The position numbers were made by a program, and so were the translations under genes. A stretch of 64,000 nucleotides of DNA from Frateuria_A sp051900535 (GTDB taxonomy: Bacteria > Pseudomonadota > Gammaproteobacteria > Xanthomonadales > Rhodanobacteraceae). The DNA lies in NCBI RefSeq assembly GCF_051900535.1, contig NZ_JBHZGI010000008.1, forward strand, positions 62,001 to 126,000, read 5' to 3'. The notes below the pieces were generated by a model. It did not search any database. It saw nothing but the letters and a program-made list of their open reading frames with translations, and had not been told where the DNA came from. This document shows positions 37,690 through 48,016 of the stretch, one piece after another; position 1 is the stretch's first letter, and each line of letters opens with the position of its first letter.

Positions 37690-38457
37690 ATGACCGTGCA
37701 CCTGCTGATCGCGTTGTTCGCCTTCGCCTGGCTGGCCGGCCGGCTGGGCTGGCGACGGCTGCGGCTCACCGGCATCGTGCTGGCGCTGGCGTTCCTGGTC
37801 GCGGCCGGCTGCGGCGCGCTGCCCAAAGTGCTCCTGCGGGTATGGCAATCGCCGTACGCGCAGCGGCCGGCGCTGGACTGGGCGCCATCCAACGCGATCG
37901 TGCTGCTCACCGCCGGGGCGACCTACCCGCCGGGTGGGCCGCTCGAGCCGGGACATACCGCCTACTCGCGCATCGCCGAGGCGGTCGTGCTCTATCGCGA
38001 TTGCCGCGCGTCCGGCGCGCGCTGCACCCTGCTGGTCAGCGGTGGCGACGCGGAGAACACCGGCGAGCCGCTTGCGCGCACCTACAAGCGCACGCTGATG
38101 CAACTGGGCGTGCCGCGCGAAGACATGGTGCTGGAAAAGCGCAGCCTCACCACCTGGGGCAACGCGCTGTACGCCCGCGGGATGCTTCGGCAGATCGGCG
38201 CCGACCGGGTCTGGCTGGTGACCTCGGCGCATCACCTGCGGCGGGCGGTGTTCGCGTTCGAGCACTTCGGCATCAAGGTGACGCCGGTGCGGGCGGACTA
38301 CCTGCGCGGGGTGTGGTCGCTGGTGCCCAATGCGTACAACCTTTATGTCACCAACGCGGCTCTGCACGAATACGTGGGAATGGCGGTGTATCACTGGTAC
38401 GCGTGGCGTGAGCGCACCGATGTGCCGCCGGAAAACGAGGGGCCGGCGGAGGACTGA
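37690..38457 (+). CDS. YdcF/ElyC-like DUF218 protein
   Basis: The 255-residue protein has one or two N-terminal membrane helices (residues ~2-18 and ~25-45) and a periplasmic DUF218 domain: AIVLLTAGATYPPG, SRIAEAVVLYRDC, LVSGGDAENTGEP, LEKRSLTTWGNALYARGML and VTSAHHLRRAVFAF. The SGG and SLTT-N motifs match the ElyC/SanA/YdcF fold, linked in E. coli to envelope and undecaprenyl-phosphate metabolism. GGAGAGG precedes the ATG at 37690. The stop is one base from the stop of the convergent aldehyde dehydrogenase gene. Confidence 0.88.
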   Translation: MTVHLLIALFAFAWLAGRLGWRRLRLTGIVLALAFLVAAGCGALPKVLLRVWQSPYAQRPALDWAPSNAIVLLTAGATYPPGGPLEPGHTAYSRIAEAVVLYRDCRASGARCTLLVSGGDAENTGEPLARTYKRTLMQLGVPREDMVLEKRSLTTWGNALYARGMLRQIGADRVWLVTSAHHLRRAVFAFEHFGIKVTPVRADYLRGVWSLVPNAYNLYVTNAALHEYVGMAVYHWYAWRERTDVPPENEGPAED

Positions 38458-38458
38458 C

Positions 38459-39892
38459 TCACGCCGGTCGACGCATCACCAGCAACCGCACCTCGCTCAT
38501 ATCCTCGATGGCGTAGCGCACGCCCTCGCGGCCGAACCCCGAGAGCTTGATGCCGCCGTAGGGCATGTTGTCCACGCGGAAGCTCGGGATGTCGTTGACG
38601 ATCACGCCGCCCTGTTCCAGCTCGTCCCACGCGCGCATGGCGTGTTCCAGGCGATCGGTGAAGATGCCCGCCTGCAGGCCGTAGTCGGAGTCGTTGACCA
38701 GCCCGATGGCCTCGTCCAGCGTGTCGAACGGGGCGAGCAGGGCGAACGGGCCGAAGGCTTCGAGGCGATTGGCCTTGGCGTCCCGCGGCACGTTCTCCAT
38801 CAGCGTCGCTTCGAGCATGTTGCCCTCGCGCTTGCCGCCGCAGAGCAGCTTCCCGCCGGCGCGGCGGGCCTCCTCGATCCAGCCGTGCAGGCGTTCGGCG
38901 GCGGCCTCGTCGATCATCGGACCGATGAAGACGTCCTTCTTCTTCGGATCGCCCGCCTTGAGCTTCTTCGTGGCGGCGACCAGTTTCCTTTTCAGCGCCT
39001 CGTAGAGCGAAGCGTGCGCGTAGATCCGCTGCACGCCGATGCAGCTCTGGCCGGACTGGTAGAACGCGCCGAACACCAGCCGCTGCACGATGGCGTCGAG
39101 CTTGCCGCCCTGGTCGGCGTCGACGATGCAGGCGGCATTGCCGCCCAGCTCCAGCACCACTTTCTTGCGCCCGGCGCGGGCCTTCAGGTCCCAGCCGATC
39201 TGCCCGCCGGTGAAGGAGAGCAGCTTGAGGCGCTCGTCCTCGACCAGCGGTGAGGCCTCCTTGCCACCGATTGGCAGGATCGAGAAGGCACCCCTGGGCA
39301 GGTCGGTCTCGGCCAGCACCTGGCCGATGATCAGCGCGCCGATCGGGGTCTTCTCGGAGGGCTTGAGCACGAACGGGCAGCCGGCGGCGATCGCCGGCGC
39401 GACCTTGTGCGCGACCAGGTTGAGCGGGAAGTTGAATGGCGTGATGAAAGCCACCGGCCCGATCGGCACGCGTTTGGTGTACCCGTGATAGCCGTCCAGC
39501 CGCGGCGCCAGTTCCAGGTTGAGCGTCTGGCCGTCGAGGCGCACGGCTTCGGCGGCGGCGATGCGGAAGGTCTCGATCAGTCGCGTGACCTCGCCGGCGG
39601 CGTCCTTGATCGGCTTGCCGGCTTCCACGCACAGCGCCAGCGCCAGTTCGTCACGGCGCTGCTCGAAGCGCGCGACGCAATGTTCGAGCACGGCTTGCCG
39701 CGCCCAGGGTTTGAACGCCCGCATGGGCGCCGTCGCCTTAACCGCCGCGGCGATGGCCTTCTCGATCGCGCGGGCGTCGGGCACGGCCACTCGCGTGGCG
39801 ACCTTGCCGCTGTACTTGTCGCGTACCTCGAGGTCGGCGTTGGGGTGCTGCGGGCGGTTGGCGAGGTAGTAGGGGTAGGTCTTCTCGAGCAT
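38459..39892 (-). CDS. Aldehyde dehydrogenase family protein
   Basis: The 477-residue NAD(P)-dependent enzyme has the general base Glu248 in LELGGNA and the catalytic Cys284 in QSGQSCIGVQR, with PFNFPLNLVAHKVAPAIAAG and FTGGQIGWDL for cofactor binding. It is closest in pattern to the GapN/lactaldehyde-type group that oxidises small hydroxy- or phospho-aldehydes; the substrate is not determined. The start MLEKTYPYYLANRPQ at 39892 fits. It is a single gene, convergent with the DUF218 gene and separated from xseA by 70 bases. Confidence 0.9.
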   Translation of the reverse strand: MLEKTYPYYLANRPQHPNADLEVRDKYSGKVATRVAVPDARAIEKAIAAAVKATAPMRAFKPWARQAVLEHCVARFEQRRDELALALCVEAGKPIKDAAGEVTRLIETFRIAAAEAVRLDGQTLNLELAPRLDGYHGYTKRVPIGPVAFITPFNFPLNLVAHKVAPAIAAGCPFVLKPSEKTPIGALIIGQVLAETDLPRGAFSILPIGGKEASPLVEDERLKLLSFTGGQIGWDLKARAGRKKVVLELGGNAACIVDADQGGKLDAIVQRLVFGAFYQSGQSCIGVQRIYAHASLYEALKRKLVAATKKLKAGDPKKKDVFIGPMIDEAAAERLHGWIEEARRAGGKLLCGGKREGNMLEATLMENVPRDAKANRLEAFGPFALLAPFDTLDEAIGLVNDSDYGLQAGIFTDRLEHAMRAWDELEQGGVIVNDIPSFRVDNMPYGGIKLSGFGREGVRYAIEDMSEVRLLVMRRPA

Positions 39893-39962
39893 GGACGTCT
39901 CCCGGATGGAGAAGAACAGGTTGCCGCCGCAGGCGTTGCCGGTGCGTGAGCCGGCTTCGCTA

Positions 39963-41330
39963 CTACGGCTTGGGTGTATCCGGGGGCAGGACGCGGGCGG
40001 TCAATTCGCCCTCGGCGAGTCGCGCGCGAACGACCGTACCCGCCGGTGCATCCTTTGCCGCCCGCAGTACCCGGCCCTCACCGTCGAACACGATGGCGTA
40101 GCCGCGCTCCAGCGTGGCCAGCGGACTGACCGCGTGCAGTGCGCGCGCGGACTGGCGCAGGGTCAGGCGGGCGCGCTCCAGGCGATGGCCCATGCATTGC
40201 TGCAACGAGCGCTCGCGCTCGGCCAGGCGTCGCTGCAGCAACTGCAGTCGCTGGCGCGGATGCTGCGCAAGCAGCCGCGCGTGCAGGCGCTCGAGCCGCA
40301 TGCCACGGGTGCGAACCTGCTCGCGCAGCGCCGCGTCCAGTCGACGGTGCAATTGCACCAGCCGCTCGCGGTCGCGCCCCAACCGCGCCTGCGGGCGTTG
40401 CGCCTGCAGGCGAGCGTAAAGGTGGTCGAGGCGCTGGGTCTGTGCCTGCAGGCGACGGGCCTGCAGCAATTGAAGACGTTGAGCCAGCTGGCCCAGATGC
40501 CGGCGCAGCGCCAGCGCGTCGGGCACCAGCAGTTCGGCAGCGGCCGAGGGCGTGGCCGCGCGAAGGTCCGCGACGAAGTCGGCGATGGAGAAGTCGATCT
40601 CGTGCCCGACCGCGCTCACCACCGGGACAGCGCTGGCGTGTACGGCGCGGGCGACGGCTTCGTCGCTGAAGGCCATCAGGTCTTCCAGCGAGCCGCCGCC
40701 GCGGGTCAGCAGCAGCACGTCGTGGCGACCGGACGCCGAGGCCTTGCGCAGCATGGCCACGATCGCCGGTGGCGCTTCTCGTCCCTGCACCGGCACGGGC
40801 AGCACCTCGACCTCGACCAGTGGCCAGCGCCGGCGCAGCACGCTCAGCACGTCGCGGATCGCCGCGCCGGTGGCCGAGGTGATCACGCCGATCCGCCGGA
40901 CGAACCGGGGCAGGGGACGCTTGCGGGAGGGCTCGAACAGGCCTTCGGCATCGAGCCGCGCCTTGAGCAGATCGAACTCGCGCCGCAGCGCGCCCTCGCC
41001 GGCCAGCTCCATGTGTTCGGCGACCAGCTGGAACTCGCCGCGCGGTTCGTACAGCCCGACCCGCGCGCGGACCAGCACGTGCATGCCGTCGGCCGGCTTG
41101 AAGCGCAGCCAACTGCTCTTGGGCTTGAACATCGCCGCGCGCACCTGGGCGCCGGCGTCCTTCAGCGTGAAGTACAGATGCCCCGAGGCCGGTCGCGACA
41201 CGTTGCACAGCTCGCCCTCGATCCACACCAGCGGCAACGCGTCCTCCAGCAGCCCGCGCACGAGCCGGTTCAGCGTGCTTGGCGTGAGGATGTTGCGCGG
41301 CGGGGCCGCGGGTTGGTCGGGGGTGTGCAT
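39963..41330 (-). CDS. xseA: Exodeoxyribonuclease VII large subunit
   Basis: The 455-residue subunit has an N-terminal OB-fold (LTPSTLNRLVRGLLEDALPL, WIEGELCNVSRPASGHLYFTLKD, split), a catalytic domain with VITSATGAAIRDV, LLTRGGGSLEDLMAFSDE and SAVGHEIDFSIADFVADLRA, then a long Arg/Gln/Leu-rich coiled coil. It degrades single-stranded DNA with the small subunit XseB, whose gene is not here. Length matches the family. Confidence 0.96.
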   Translation of the reverse strand: MHTPDQPAAPPRNILTPSTLNRLVRGLLEDALPLVWIEGELCNVSRPASGHLYFTLKDAGAQVRAAMFKPKSSWLRFKPADGMHVLVRARVGLYEPRGEFQLVAEHMELAGEGALRREFDLLKARLDAEGLFEPSRKRPLPRFVRRIGVITSATGAAIRDVLSVLRRRWPLVEVEVLPVPVQGREAPPAIVAMLRKASASGRHDVLLLTRGGGSLEDLMAFSDEAVARAVHASAVPVVSAVGHEIDFSIADFVADLRAATPSAAAELLVPDALALRRHLGQLAQRLQLLQARRLQAQTQRLDHLYARLQAQRPQARLGRDRERLVQLHRRLDAALREQVRTRGMRLERLHARLLAQHPRQRLQLLQRRLAERERSLQQCMGHRLERARLTLRQSARALHAVSPLATLERGYAIVFDGEGRVLRAAKDAPAGTVVRARLAEGELTARVLPPDTPKP

Positions 41331-41438
41331 GGACCGTCGAGCCTAGCACGAAGCGCTTGCCGAACATGCGCTTGGGCGACGATTTGAAGACCTTCCATCA
41401 GGTTATGGCGCGGTTCCCTGGGCCGGAAAGGAGCCGGG

Positions 41439-42860
<1,422 letters not shown>

Positions 42861-42943
42861 GGCCGCGAGTTTAGGGCAAGGTCCGTCCCCGGAACGTCGC
42901 GGGACGGATGCGCGCCTCGCCCGCCATCTGCCATGATCCGGGC

Positions 42944-44893
42944 ATGCCGCCCGCGCCGCGCCTCGACGACACTGCCGCCTGCGCACAGCTCATTGCCGAC
43001 CGGCTGGGGGCGCATCTTTGCGTCGCCGCGCCGCTGGGGCTGGGCAAGCCGCATGGCCTGCTCAACGCCCTTTACCGGCTGACCGTGGCCGATCCGGCGC
43101 GCTCACTGAGGCTCTATACCGCGCTCTCGCTGACCCGGCCGCGGCCGAAACCGGGGCTGGAGGCGCGCTTCCTCGCGCCGTTCCTGGAGCGGCATTTCGG
43201 GGCCGACTACGAGGACCCCGAATACGCCCTCGCCGAGCAGCGCCATGCGCTGCCCACCAATGTGGCCGTGCACGAGTTCTACCTGCAGTCGGGCGCGCTG
43301 TTGCACGCGCCGCGGGCGCAGCGCGACTACATCAGCCAGAACTACACCCACGTGGCGCGCGACCTGGCCGCGCAGGACGTCAACCTGCTGGTGCAACTGG
43401 TGGCGCGGCGGGAAACGCCGGAGGGCGTGCGCTACAGCCTCTCCTGCAACCCGGACCTCACGCTCGATTTCCTCGCCCAGTGCGCCCGTGCCGGCAAGCC
43501 GCGGCCACTGTGCGTGGCGGTGGTGCATCCGGACCTGCCTTACCTCAGCGGGCATGCGGAGGTTGCGGCGGATTTCTTCGACATGGAACTGGCTCCGCCA
43601 CGGTCGCCGCGGCTGTTCGCCCTGCCGCGCACGCCGGTGGGCGTGGCCGAATACGCGATCGGCCTCAACGCGAGTGCGCTGGTGAAGGATGGCGGCTGCC
43701 TGCAGATCGGCATCGGTGCGCTGTCGGACGCGCTGGTCCACAGCCTGCTGCTGCGCCAGCAGGACAACGCCGCCTGGCGCGATGGCCTGCGCGCGCTCGA
43801 TGGCGAGAGCCCGACCCTGGCGCTGGCCCGGCGCATCGGCGGCCTGGAGCCGTTCGAGGCCGGCGTGTACGGCGCCAGCGAGATGGTGATGGACGGCTTC
43901 ATGCACCTGGCGCGCGGCGGCATCCTCAAGCGTCGCAGCTGGGACAACATGGCGCTGGAGAAGGCCGCCGCGGCCGGGCGGCTCAATCCGGCCACGCCGG
44001 GCGGGCACTACCTGCGTGGCGCGTTCTTCCTCGGCAGCCGCGAGCTGTACGAGTGGCTCGATGCCACCGAAGCGGCCGATCCGGATGCGATCGACATGTG
44101 CCCGGTCTCCAACGTCAACCAGCTCTATGGCGACCATCAGCCGCTGGCCGCGCTGCAGCGGCGCGGTGCGCGCTTCTTCAACACCTGCATGATGGCCACG
44201 CTGCTGGGCGCCGCCGTATCGGATGCGCTGGAGGACGGCCAGGTGGTCAGCGGTGTCGGCGGCCAGTACAACTTCGTGGCGATGGCGCACGAGCTGGACG
44301 ACGGCCGCTCGATCCTGTTGCTGCGCGCGACCCGCCGCGAGGGCGGCGAGGTGCGCACCAACATCCGCTGGGACTATGGCCACACCACGATCCCGCGCCA
44401 CCTGCGCGACATCGTGGTCACCGAGTACGGCGCCGCCGACCTGCGCGGCAAGAGCGACAGCGAGTGCATCGAGGCGATGCTGTCGATCTGCGACGCGCGC
44501 TTCCTCGACGCGCTGGCGGCCGAGGCCAAGGCGAACGGCAAGCTCGCGCCGGGGTTCCGCATTCCCGAGGCGTGGCGCCGGCACCGACCGGAATGCCTGG
44601 AGCAGGCGCTGGCGCCGCTCGGGCGTGCCCAGTTGCTGCCGATGTTCCCGTTCGGCAGCGACTTCGACGACGTCGAACTTCAGCTGGTGCCGGCGCTGGG
44701 TTGGCTGAAGGAGCGCGGCACGAACTGGCGCGGACGCCTTGCGCTGGCGAAGGCCGTCCTGCGGCCGGGCGAACCGGTGCCCGGCGAAGACGCCGCGCTC
44801 GAACGCATGCAGCTGGCAACGCCGCGGCGAGTCGCCGAGCGCCTGCAGCGACGCCTCGTCCTGACCGCCCTGCGCAAAACCCGCCCCTCATAG
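42944..44893 (+). CDS. Acetyl-CoA hydrolase/transferase family protein
   Basis: The 649-residue protein carries an acetyl-CoA hydrolase/transferase architecture: LQIGIGALSDALVHSLL, VYGASEMVMDGFMHLARGG, and the C-terminal domain VSGVGGQYNFVAMAHEL, TNIRWDYGHTTIPRHLRDIV and TEYGAADLRGKSDSEC. Members move CoA between acetate, succinate or related acids, or hydrolyse acyl-CoA. At 649 residues it is longer than the 500-residue yeast-type enzymes. The start MPPAPRLDDTAACAQ at 42944 is preferred to the in-frame 42908. The adjacent gene in front is the divergent phospholipase D gene. Confidence 0.85.
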   Translation: MPPAPRLDDTAACAQLIADRLGAHLCVAAPLGLGKPHGLLNALYRLTVADPARSLRLYTALSLTRPRPKPGLEARFLAPFLERHFGADYEDPEYALAEQRHALPTNVAVHEFYLQSGALLHAPRAQRDYISQNYTHVARDLAAQDVNLLVQLVARRETPEGVRYSLSCNPDLTLDFLAQCARAGKPRPLCVAVVHPDLPYLSGHAEVAADFFDMELAPPRSPRLFALPRTPVGVAEYAIGLNASALVKDGGCLQIGIGALSDALVHSLLLRQQDNAAWRDGLRALDGESPTLALARRIGGLEPFEAGVYGASEMVMDGFMHLARGGILKRRSWDNMALEKAAAAGRLNPATPGGHYLRGAFFLGSRELYEWLDATEAADPDAIDMCPVSNVNQLYGDHQPLAALQRRGARFFNTCMMATLLGAAVSDALEDGQVVSGVGGQYNFVAMAHELDDGRSILLLRATRREGGEVRTNIRWDYGHTTIPRHLRDIVVTEYGAADLRGKSDSECIEAMLSICDARFLDALAAEAKANGKLAPGFRIPEAWRRHRPECLEQALAPLGRAQLLPMFPFGSDFDDVELQLVPALGWLKERGTNWRGRLALAKAVLRPGEPVPGEDAALERMQLATPRRVAERLQRRLVLTALRKTRPS

Positions 44894-44910
44894 AATCTCG
44901 GAAAGCTGCT

Positions 44911-44977
44911 TCCTGCAGGAGCGCACCCTGTGCGCGTCCGCCTCGGTGCCCGGCCGCGCATAGGGTGCGGCCCTACA
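44911..44977. repeat. REP element, AGGAGCGCACC family
   Basis: The unit starts TCCTGCAGGAGCGCACCCTG and holds a hairpin (GCGCAC 44921-44926, GTGCGC 44930-44935), with an outer partner ATAGGGTGCGGCCCTACAA. It is related to 28606-28672. Its right end overlaps the stop codon of the DUF2269 gene (44973-44975), so the repeat supplies that stop. Confidence 0.7.
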
Positions 44978-45440
44978 ACGGCGGCTTGACCACCATCAGG
45001 TAGAACACCGCCACGAACGCGAAGAAGGCCGGGATCCCCAGCGCCACCCAGAGCCGGAAGGCACGCCAGTAGCCCGGCGGCAACGGCAGGTCGCGGGCCG
45101 CCGCCTCGATCGCCAGGTCGCGCATGCGCACCTGCAACACCACCACCGGCAACCAGCACGCCACCGCCAGCGCATACAGCAGCGTCGACCAGCCGACCCA
45201 GCCGCTGCGCCACGGGATCTTCGCCCAGTGCACCATCCAGAAGCCGCTCGCAGGCTGGAACACGACCGTGGTCGCGGTGAACAGCCAGTCGGCGATCACC
45301 ACGTAGCGCGCCACTACCGCCACCACGCGCACGTCGCGATGCAGGCTGACCACCAGCAGGTAGAACGCCGTGCCGATGCCGGTGCCGAACAGCAGCGTCG
45401 AGGACAGCACGTGCAGCCATTTGACGATGAGGTAGTCCAT
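44973..45440 (-). CDS. DUF2269 family membrane protein
   Basis: The 155-residue protein starts MDYLIVKWLHVLSSTLLFG and has four hydrophobic helices, with YVVIADWLFTATTVVFQPASG in the second and a C-terminal helix ending VFYLMVVKPP. This is the DUF2269 pattern. Its start overlaps the upstream SDR-DoxX stop by one base, so the two are translationally coupled and may work together in membrane redox chemistry, which is inference. Confidence 0.88.
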   Translation of the reverse strand: MDYLIVKWLHVLSSTLLFGTGIGTAFYLLVVSLHRDVRVVAVVARYVVIADWLFTATTVVFQPASGFWMVHWAKIPWRSGWVGWSTLLYALAVACWLPVVVLQVRMRDLAIEAAARDLPLPPGYWRAFRLWVALGIPAFFAFVAVFYLMVVKPPL

Positions 45441-46738
45441 CAGCGCCGCTCGGTAGCGTACAGGGCGCCGATCAACGCCAGCATCGGCAGGTTCTTCAGG
45501 ATCGGCCCGAAGGGATGCAGCCAGAACGACGGCAGGGCAACGGTGATGATGGCCGTGTAGGAAAGGATGAGCGCGACCTGCGCCAGGTAGGCCAGCCGCA
45601 GCGCGCGGCCGCGCAGCGCCAGCGTGGCGATGCCGAGCGCAAGGTCGAGCAGCGCGCCGCCATAGAGCGCGGCCGAGGCCATCGGGCCATGCAGCCCGAC
45701 CTGGGCGAGCAAAGCCATGCTGCCCGCCACCGGGTACACGCCCAGCGAAAGCGCGGCCGTCACCAGCCACACCAGTGCGACGGCGGCACGCCCCACGAGT
45801 GACCAGACGCGCCAGGCGAGCAGCACGCGCATGTCCGCCGCCTCGGCACGCGAAAGGAACAGCCGTGGAGGCCGTGGCGGATGGCCGAGCCAGTGCGTGG
45901 CGGGCGCGGCGTCGGCCGTGTTGCCCCGATCGAGCATCGCCAGCGCCTCGCGATCCACCCAGTGCCCGCCCAGGCGCCCGAAGCGCGCCAGCCAGGCGGT
46001 GGGGATGCCGAGCACGCGCAGCCGCCCGCCACCGAGTGCATGGCGCAGCACCGACAGATAGCGCGCCAGCGAGAGCGGCTGCGGCCCCACCGCGGCGAGG
46101 CTGCGCGGGCGCGCGTCATCTTCCAGCAGCCGCACCACCAGCGCCGCGATGTCGTCGACGTGGATCGGCTGGATGCGTTGGCGCCCGCTTCCGGGCAGCA
46201 CCGCCAGCGGCAGCCAGGAGAGCAGCATCAGCATCCGGCTGCTCGCGCCGGTCGGGCCGAACACCAGCGACGGCTGCAGCACCGTGCCGGTCGGGACCAT
46301 CGCGTGCAGCGCGGCATCGCCGGCGCGCTTGCTGCGATGGAAGCGGCTGGTGGCGTGCTCGTCGGCGCCCAGCGCGGAAATCTGCACGGCGCGCGTGATG
46401 CCCGCCGCGCGGCACGCCGCGAACAGCGCGCGCGGCGTTTGCGTGTGGATGCGCCGGAACGTCTGCGCGCCATGCTCGGCGAAGATGCCCACGGCGTTCA
46501 CCACCGCATCGATACCCCGGAGACGTGGCAGCCAGTCGGCCTGGTGGGTGTCGTGGGCGAAGTCCATTTCGACATGGCCTACACCCGCGCCACCGCTACC
46601 CTGCCTGTGCCGGATGCCACGCACGGGGCGATGGCCGGCCGCCTGCAACGCGTCGCATACGGCACGACCAATCAATCCGTCGGCGCCCAGCACCAGCACG
46701 CGCAGGCGCGTCCTGTCCCCTCCGGAGGCTTCCTTCAT
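45440..46738 (-). CDS. SDR family NAD(P)-binding protein fused to DoxX-like membrane domain
   Basis: The 432-residue protein joins an atypical SDR domain (residues ~10-290; Rossmann motif VLVLGADGLIGRAV, QISALGADEHATSRFHRSKR, QPSLVFGPTG) to a C-terminal membrane domain with four helices (~300-430) of the DoxX-like kind, including YGGALLDLALGIATLAL. Such fusions are common in proteobacteria but the substrate is unknown. The ATG at 46738 is used because the signature follows directly; its ribosome binding site is poor. This start shares the bases CATG with the start of the gene on the opposite strand. Confidence 0.82.
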   Translation of the reverse strand: MKEASGGDRTRLRVLVLGADGLIGRAVCDALQAAGHRPVRGIRHRQGSGGAGVGHVEMDFAHDTHQADWLPRLRGIDAVVNAVGIFAEHGAQTFRRIHTQTPRALFAACRAAGITRAVQISALGADEHATSRFHRSKRAGDAALHAMVPTGTVLQPSLVFGPTGASSRMLMLLSWLPLAVLPGSGRQRIQPIHVDDIAALVVRLLEDDARPRSLAAVGPQPLSLARYLSVLRHALGGGRLRVLGIPTAWLARFGRLGGHWVDREALAMLDRGNTADAAPATHWLGHPPRPPRLFLSRAEAADMRVLLAWRVWSLVGRAAVALVWLVTAALSLGVYPVAGSMALLAQVGLHGPMASAALYGGALLDLALGIATLALRGRALRLAYLAQVALILSYTAIITVALPSFWLHPFGPILKNLPMLALIGALYATERR

Positions 46739-47219
46739 GCCCACGCCGCCCGCGCGCCTGAAACCCTCATGGATCGCCCGCACCAACCTCAGCGGCGCCG
46801 CCGCCGCGATGCTGTCGAGCGTGGTGGTGGCGGCGTGTAGTGCATGCGAAGCGCGCGCGCCGTTTGCCGGCGTGAACGCGGCGAGCCAGTGGTTCTGGGG
46901 ACGACGCGCCAAGAGGCACGTCCGGCCGAGCTGGCGCTACACGGCCGTGGGTTACCTGGTGCACCACGCCAGCTCGCTGCTGTGGGCGGGCATCTACGAA
47001 GCCTGGTGCCTGCGCCGGCCCGCGCCCCCGCGCGTAATGGCCGCCCGTGCCGGTGCGGTGGCGGCGGCCGCCTGCGTGGTCGATTACACGATCACGCCGC
47101 CGAGATTCCGGCCCGGTTTCGAACGGCACATCAGCCGCAGGTCGATCGCGGCGGTCTACGTGGCCTTCGGTGTTGGCCTGTTCGCTGGTGCCTTGGCGCG
47201 ACGCCGTTACGTCCGCTAA
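46737..47219 (+). CDS. Small membrane protein of unknown function
   Basis: The 160-residue product has a short basic N-terminus, a hydrophobic helix around residues 20-34, a basic amphipathic stretch (FWGRRAKRHVRPSWRYTAVGYLVHHASSLLWAGIYE, broken into parts by charged residues), and hydrophobic segments near 85-100 and 130-150. I do not recognise the family; about four membrane segments are plausible. GGAGG lies eight bases before the ATG. Its start codon overlaps that of the divergent SDR gene. It is followed at once by the inverted-repeat element at 47234. Confidence 0.7.
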   Translation: MPTPPARLKPSWIARTNLSGAAAAMLSSVVVAACSACEARAPFAGVNAASQWFWGRRAKRHVRPSWRYTAVGYLVHHASSLLWAGIYEAWCLRRPAPPRVMAARAGAVAAAACVVDYTITPPRFRPGFERHISRRSIAAVYVAFGVGLFAGALARRRYVR

Positions 47220-47233
47220 AGCAGTGTTGCCTG

Positions 47234-47924
47234 GCATGTCGTACTTGCGGGGATCTTCCGCGACTTGGCTCGCCTGCCGCGGGCTTCCGATCGCCTGACG
47301 GCGCTCGGGTCACTTTTCTTTGCGGGCCCAAAGAAAAGTAACCAAAAGAAATGGCCTGCTAGGCCCGGGGTGGCTAAAAAGCTAGGTGCCACCTCGCCTT
47401 GATGGGTGAGCCGCTCGCTCTTAGAGGAGCTGCCGCCGCTTTACCGCGGGCGCTCGGGAGTTGAGGCGAGGGAGGTATTCAGCGGTTTGGTAGTGCGGGG
47501 CTCGGGTGACTCTCTCGCTCAGCGAGCGCTCGCCATTGCTTGAAATAGGGCTCGCGATCACCAAACGGAAGAACGGTTTCCTTCGTAGCCTATCCATTCC
47601 GCTGATCTGTAGACCGTTCGGGCGTCAGAACACCGACCGCTCTTGACCGGCAAGTCGGTAGCAGCTCCATGCCGCCGCAAACCCTCCCTTGCCCCAACTC
47701 CCGAGCGCCCGCGGTAAAGCGGCGGCAGCTCCTCTAAGAGCAAGAGACCCACCCATCAAGGCGAGGTGGCACCTAGCTCTTATCCCTCACCGGGCTTAGC
47801 AGGCCGTTTCTTTTGGTTACTTTTCTTTGGGCCAGCAAAGAAAAGTGACTCGAGCGCCGGCAGGCGATCGAAAGCCCGCCGCAGGCGAGCCCAGTCGCCG
47901 CAGATCCCCGCAAGAACGACATGC
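47234..47924. repeat. Long inverted-repeat element (~690 bp, two ~243 bp arms)
   Basis: The arms (about 47234-47476 and 47681-47924) are highly similar inverted copies: both contain GCATGTCGTnCTTGCGGGGA, a hairpin CTTTTCTTTG..CCAAAGAAAAGT, AAGTAACCAAAAGAAA, CTAGGTGCCACCTCGCCTTG and GAGGAGCTGCCGCCGCTTTA. The centre (~204 bases) is unrelated between halves. No transposase gene is present; the arms give one large hairpin. It fills most of the 797-base gap 47220-48016. Such repeats occur widely in Xanthomonadaceae, but I cannot name the family. Confidence 0.85.
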
Positions 47925-47964
47925 AAGAAAGTGCTCTTGTGGATGCACCCACGAGCCACGGCCG

Positions 47965-47995
47965 CTCACCCCAACCCTCTCCCGCAAGGGAGCAG
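47965..47995. repeat. REP element, CTCACCCCAACCCTCTCCC family
   Basis: CTCACCCCAACCCTCTCCC is followed by GCAAGGGAGCAG, where CTCCC and GGGAG pair around GCAA-like bases. It is the same family as the cluster at 51850-52094. It lies just before the stop of the CysB-like gene. Confidence 0.6.
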
Positions 47996-48016
47996 CAGCA
48001 TAGGGCAGCCGCCGCC

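Noticed and set aside
47558..47752. A 64-residue frame on the minus strand inside the inverted-repeat element
   Set aside because: It covers the repeat arm and centre, has no ribosome binding site and no similarity to a protein family; it looks like a by-product of the repeat.
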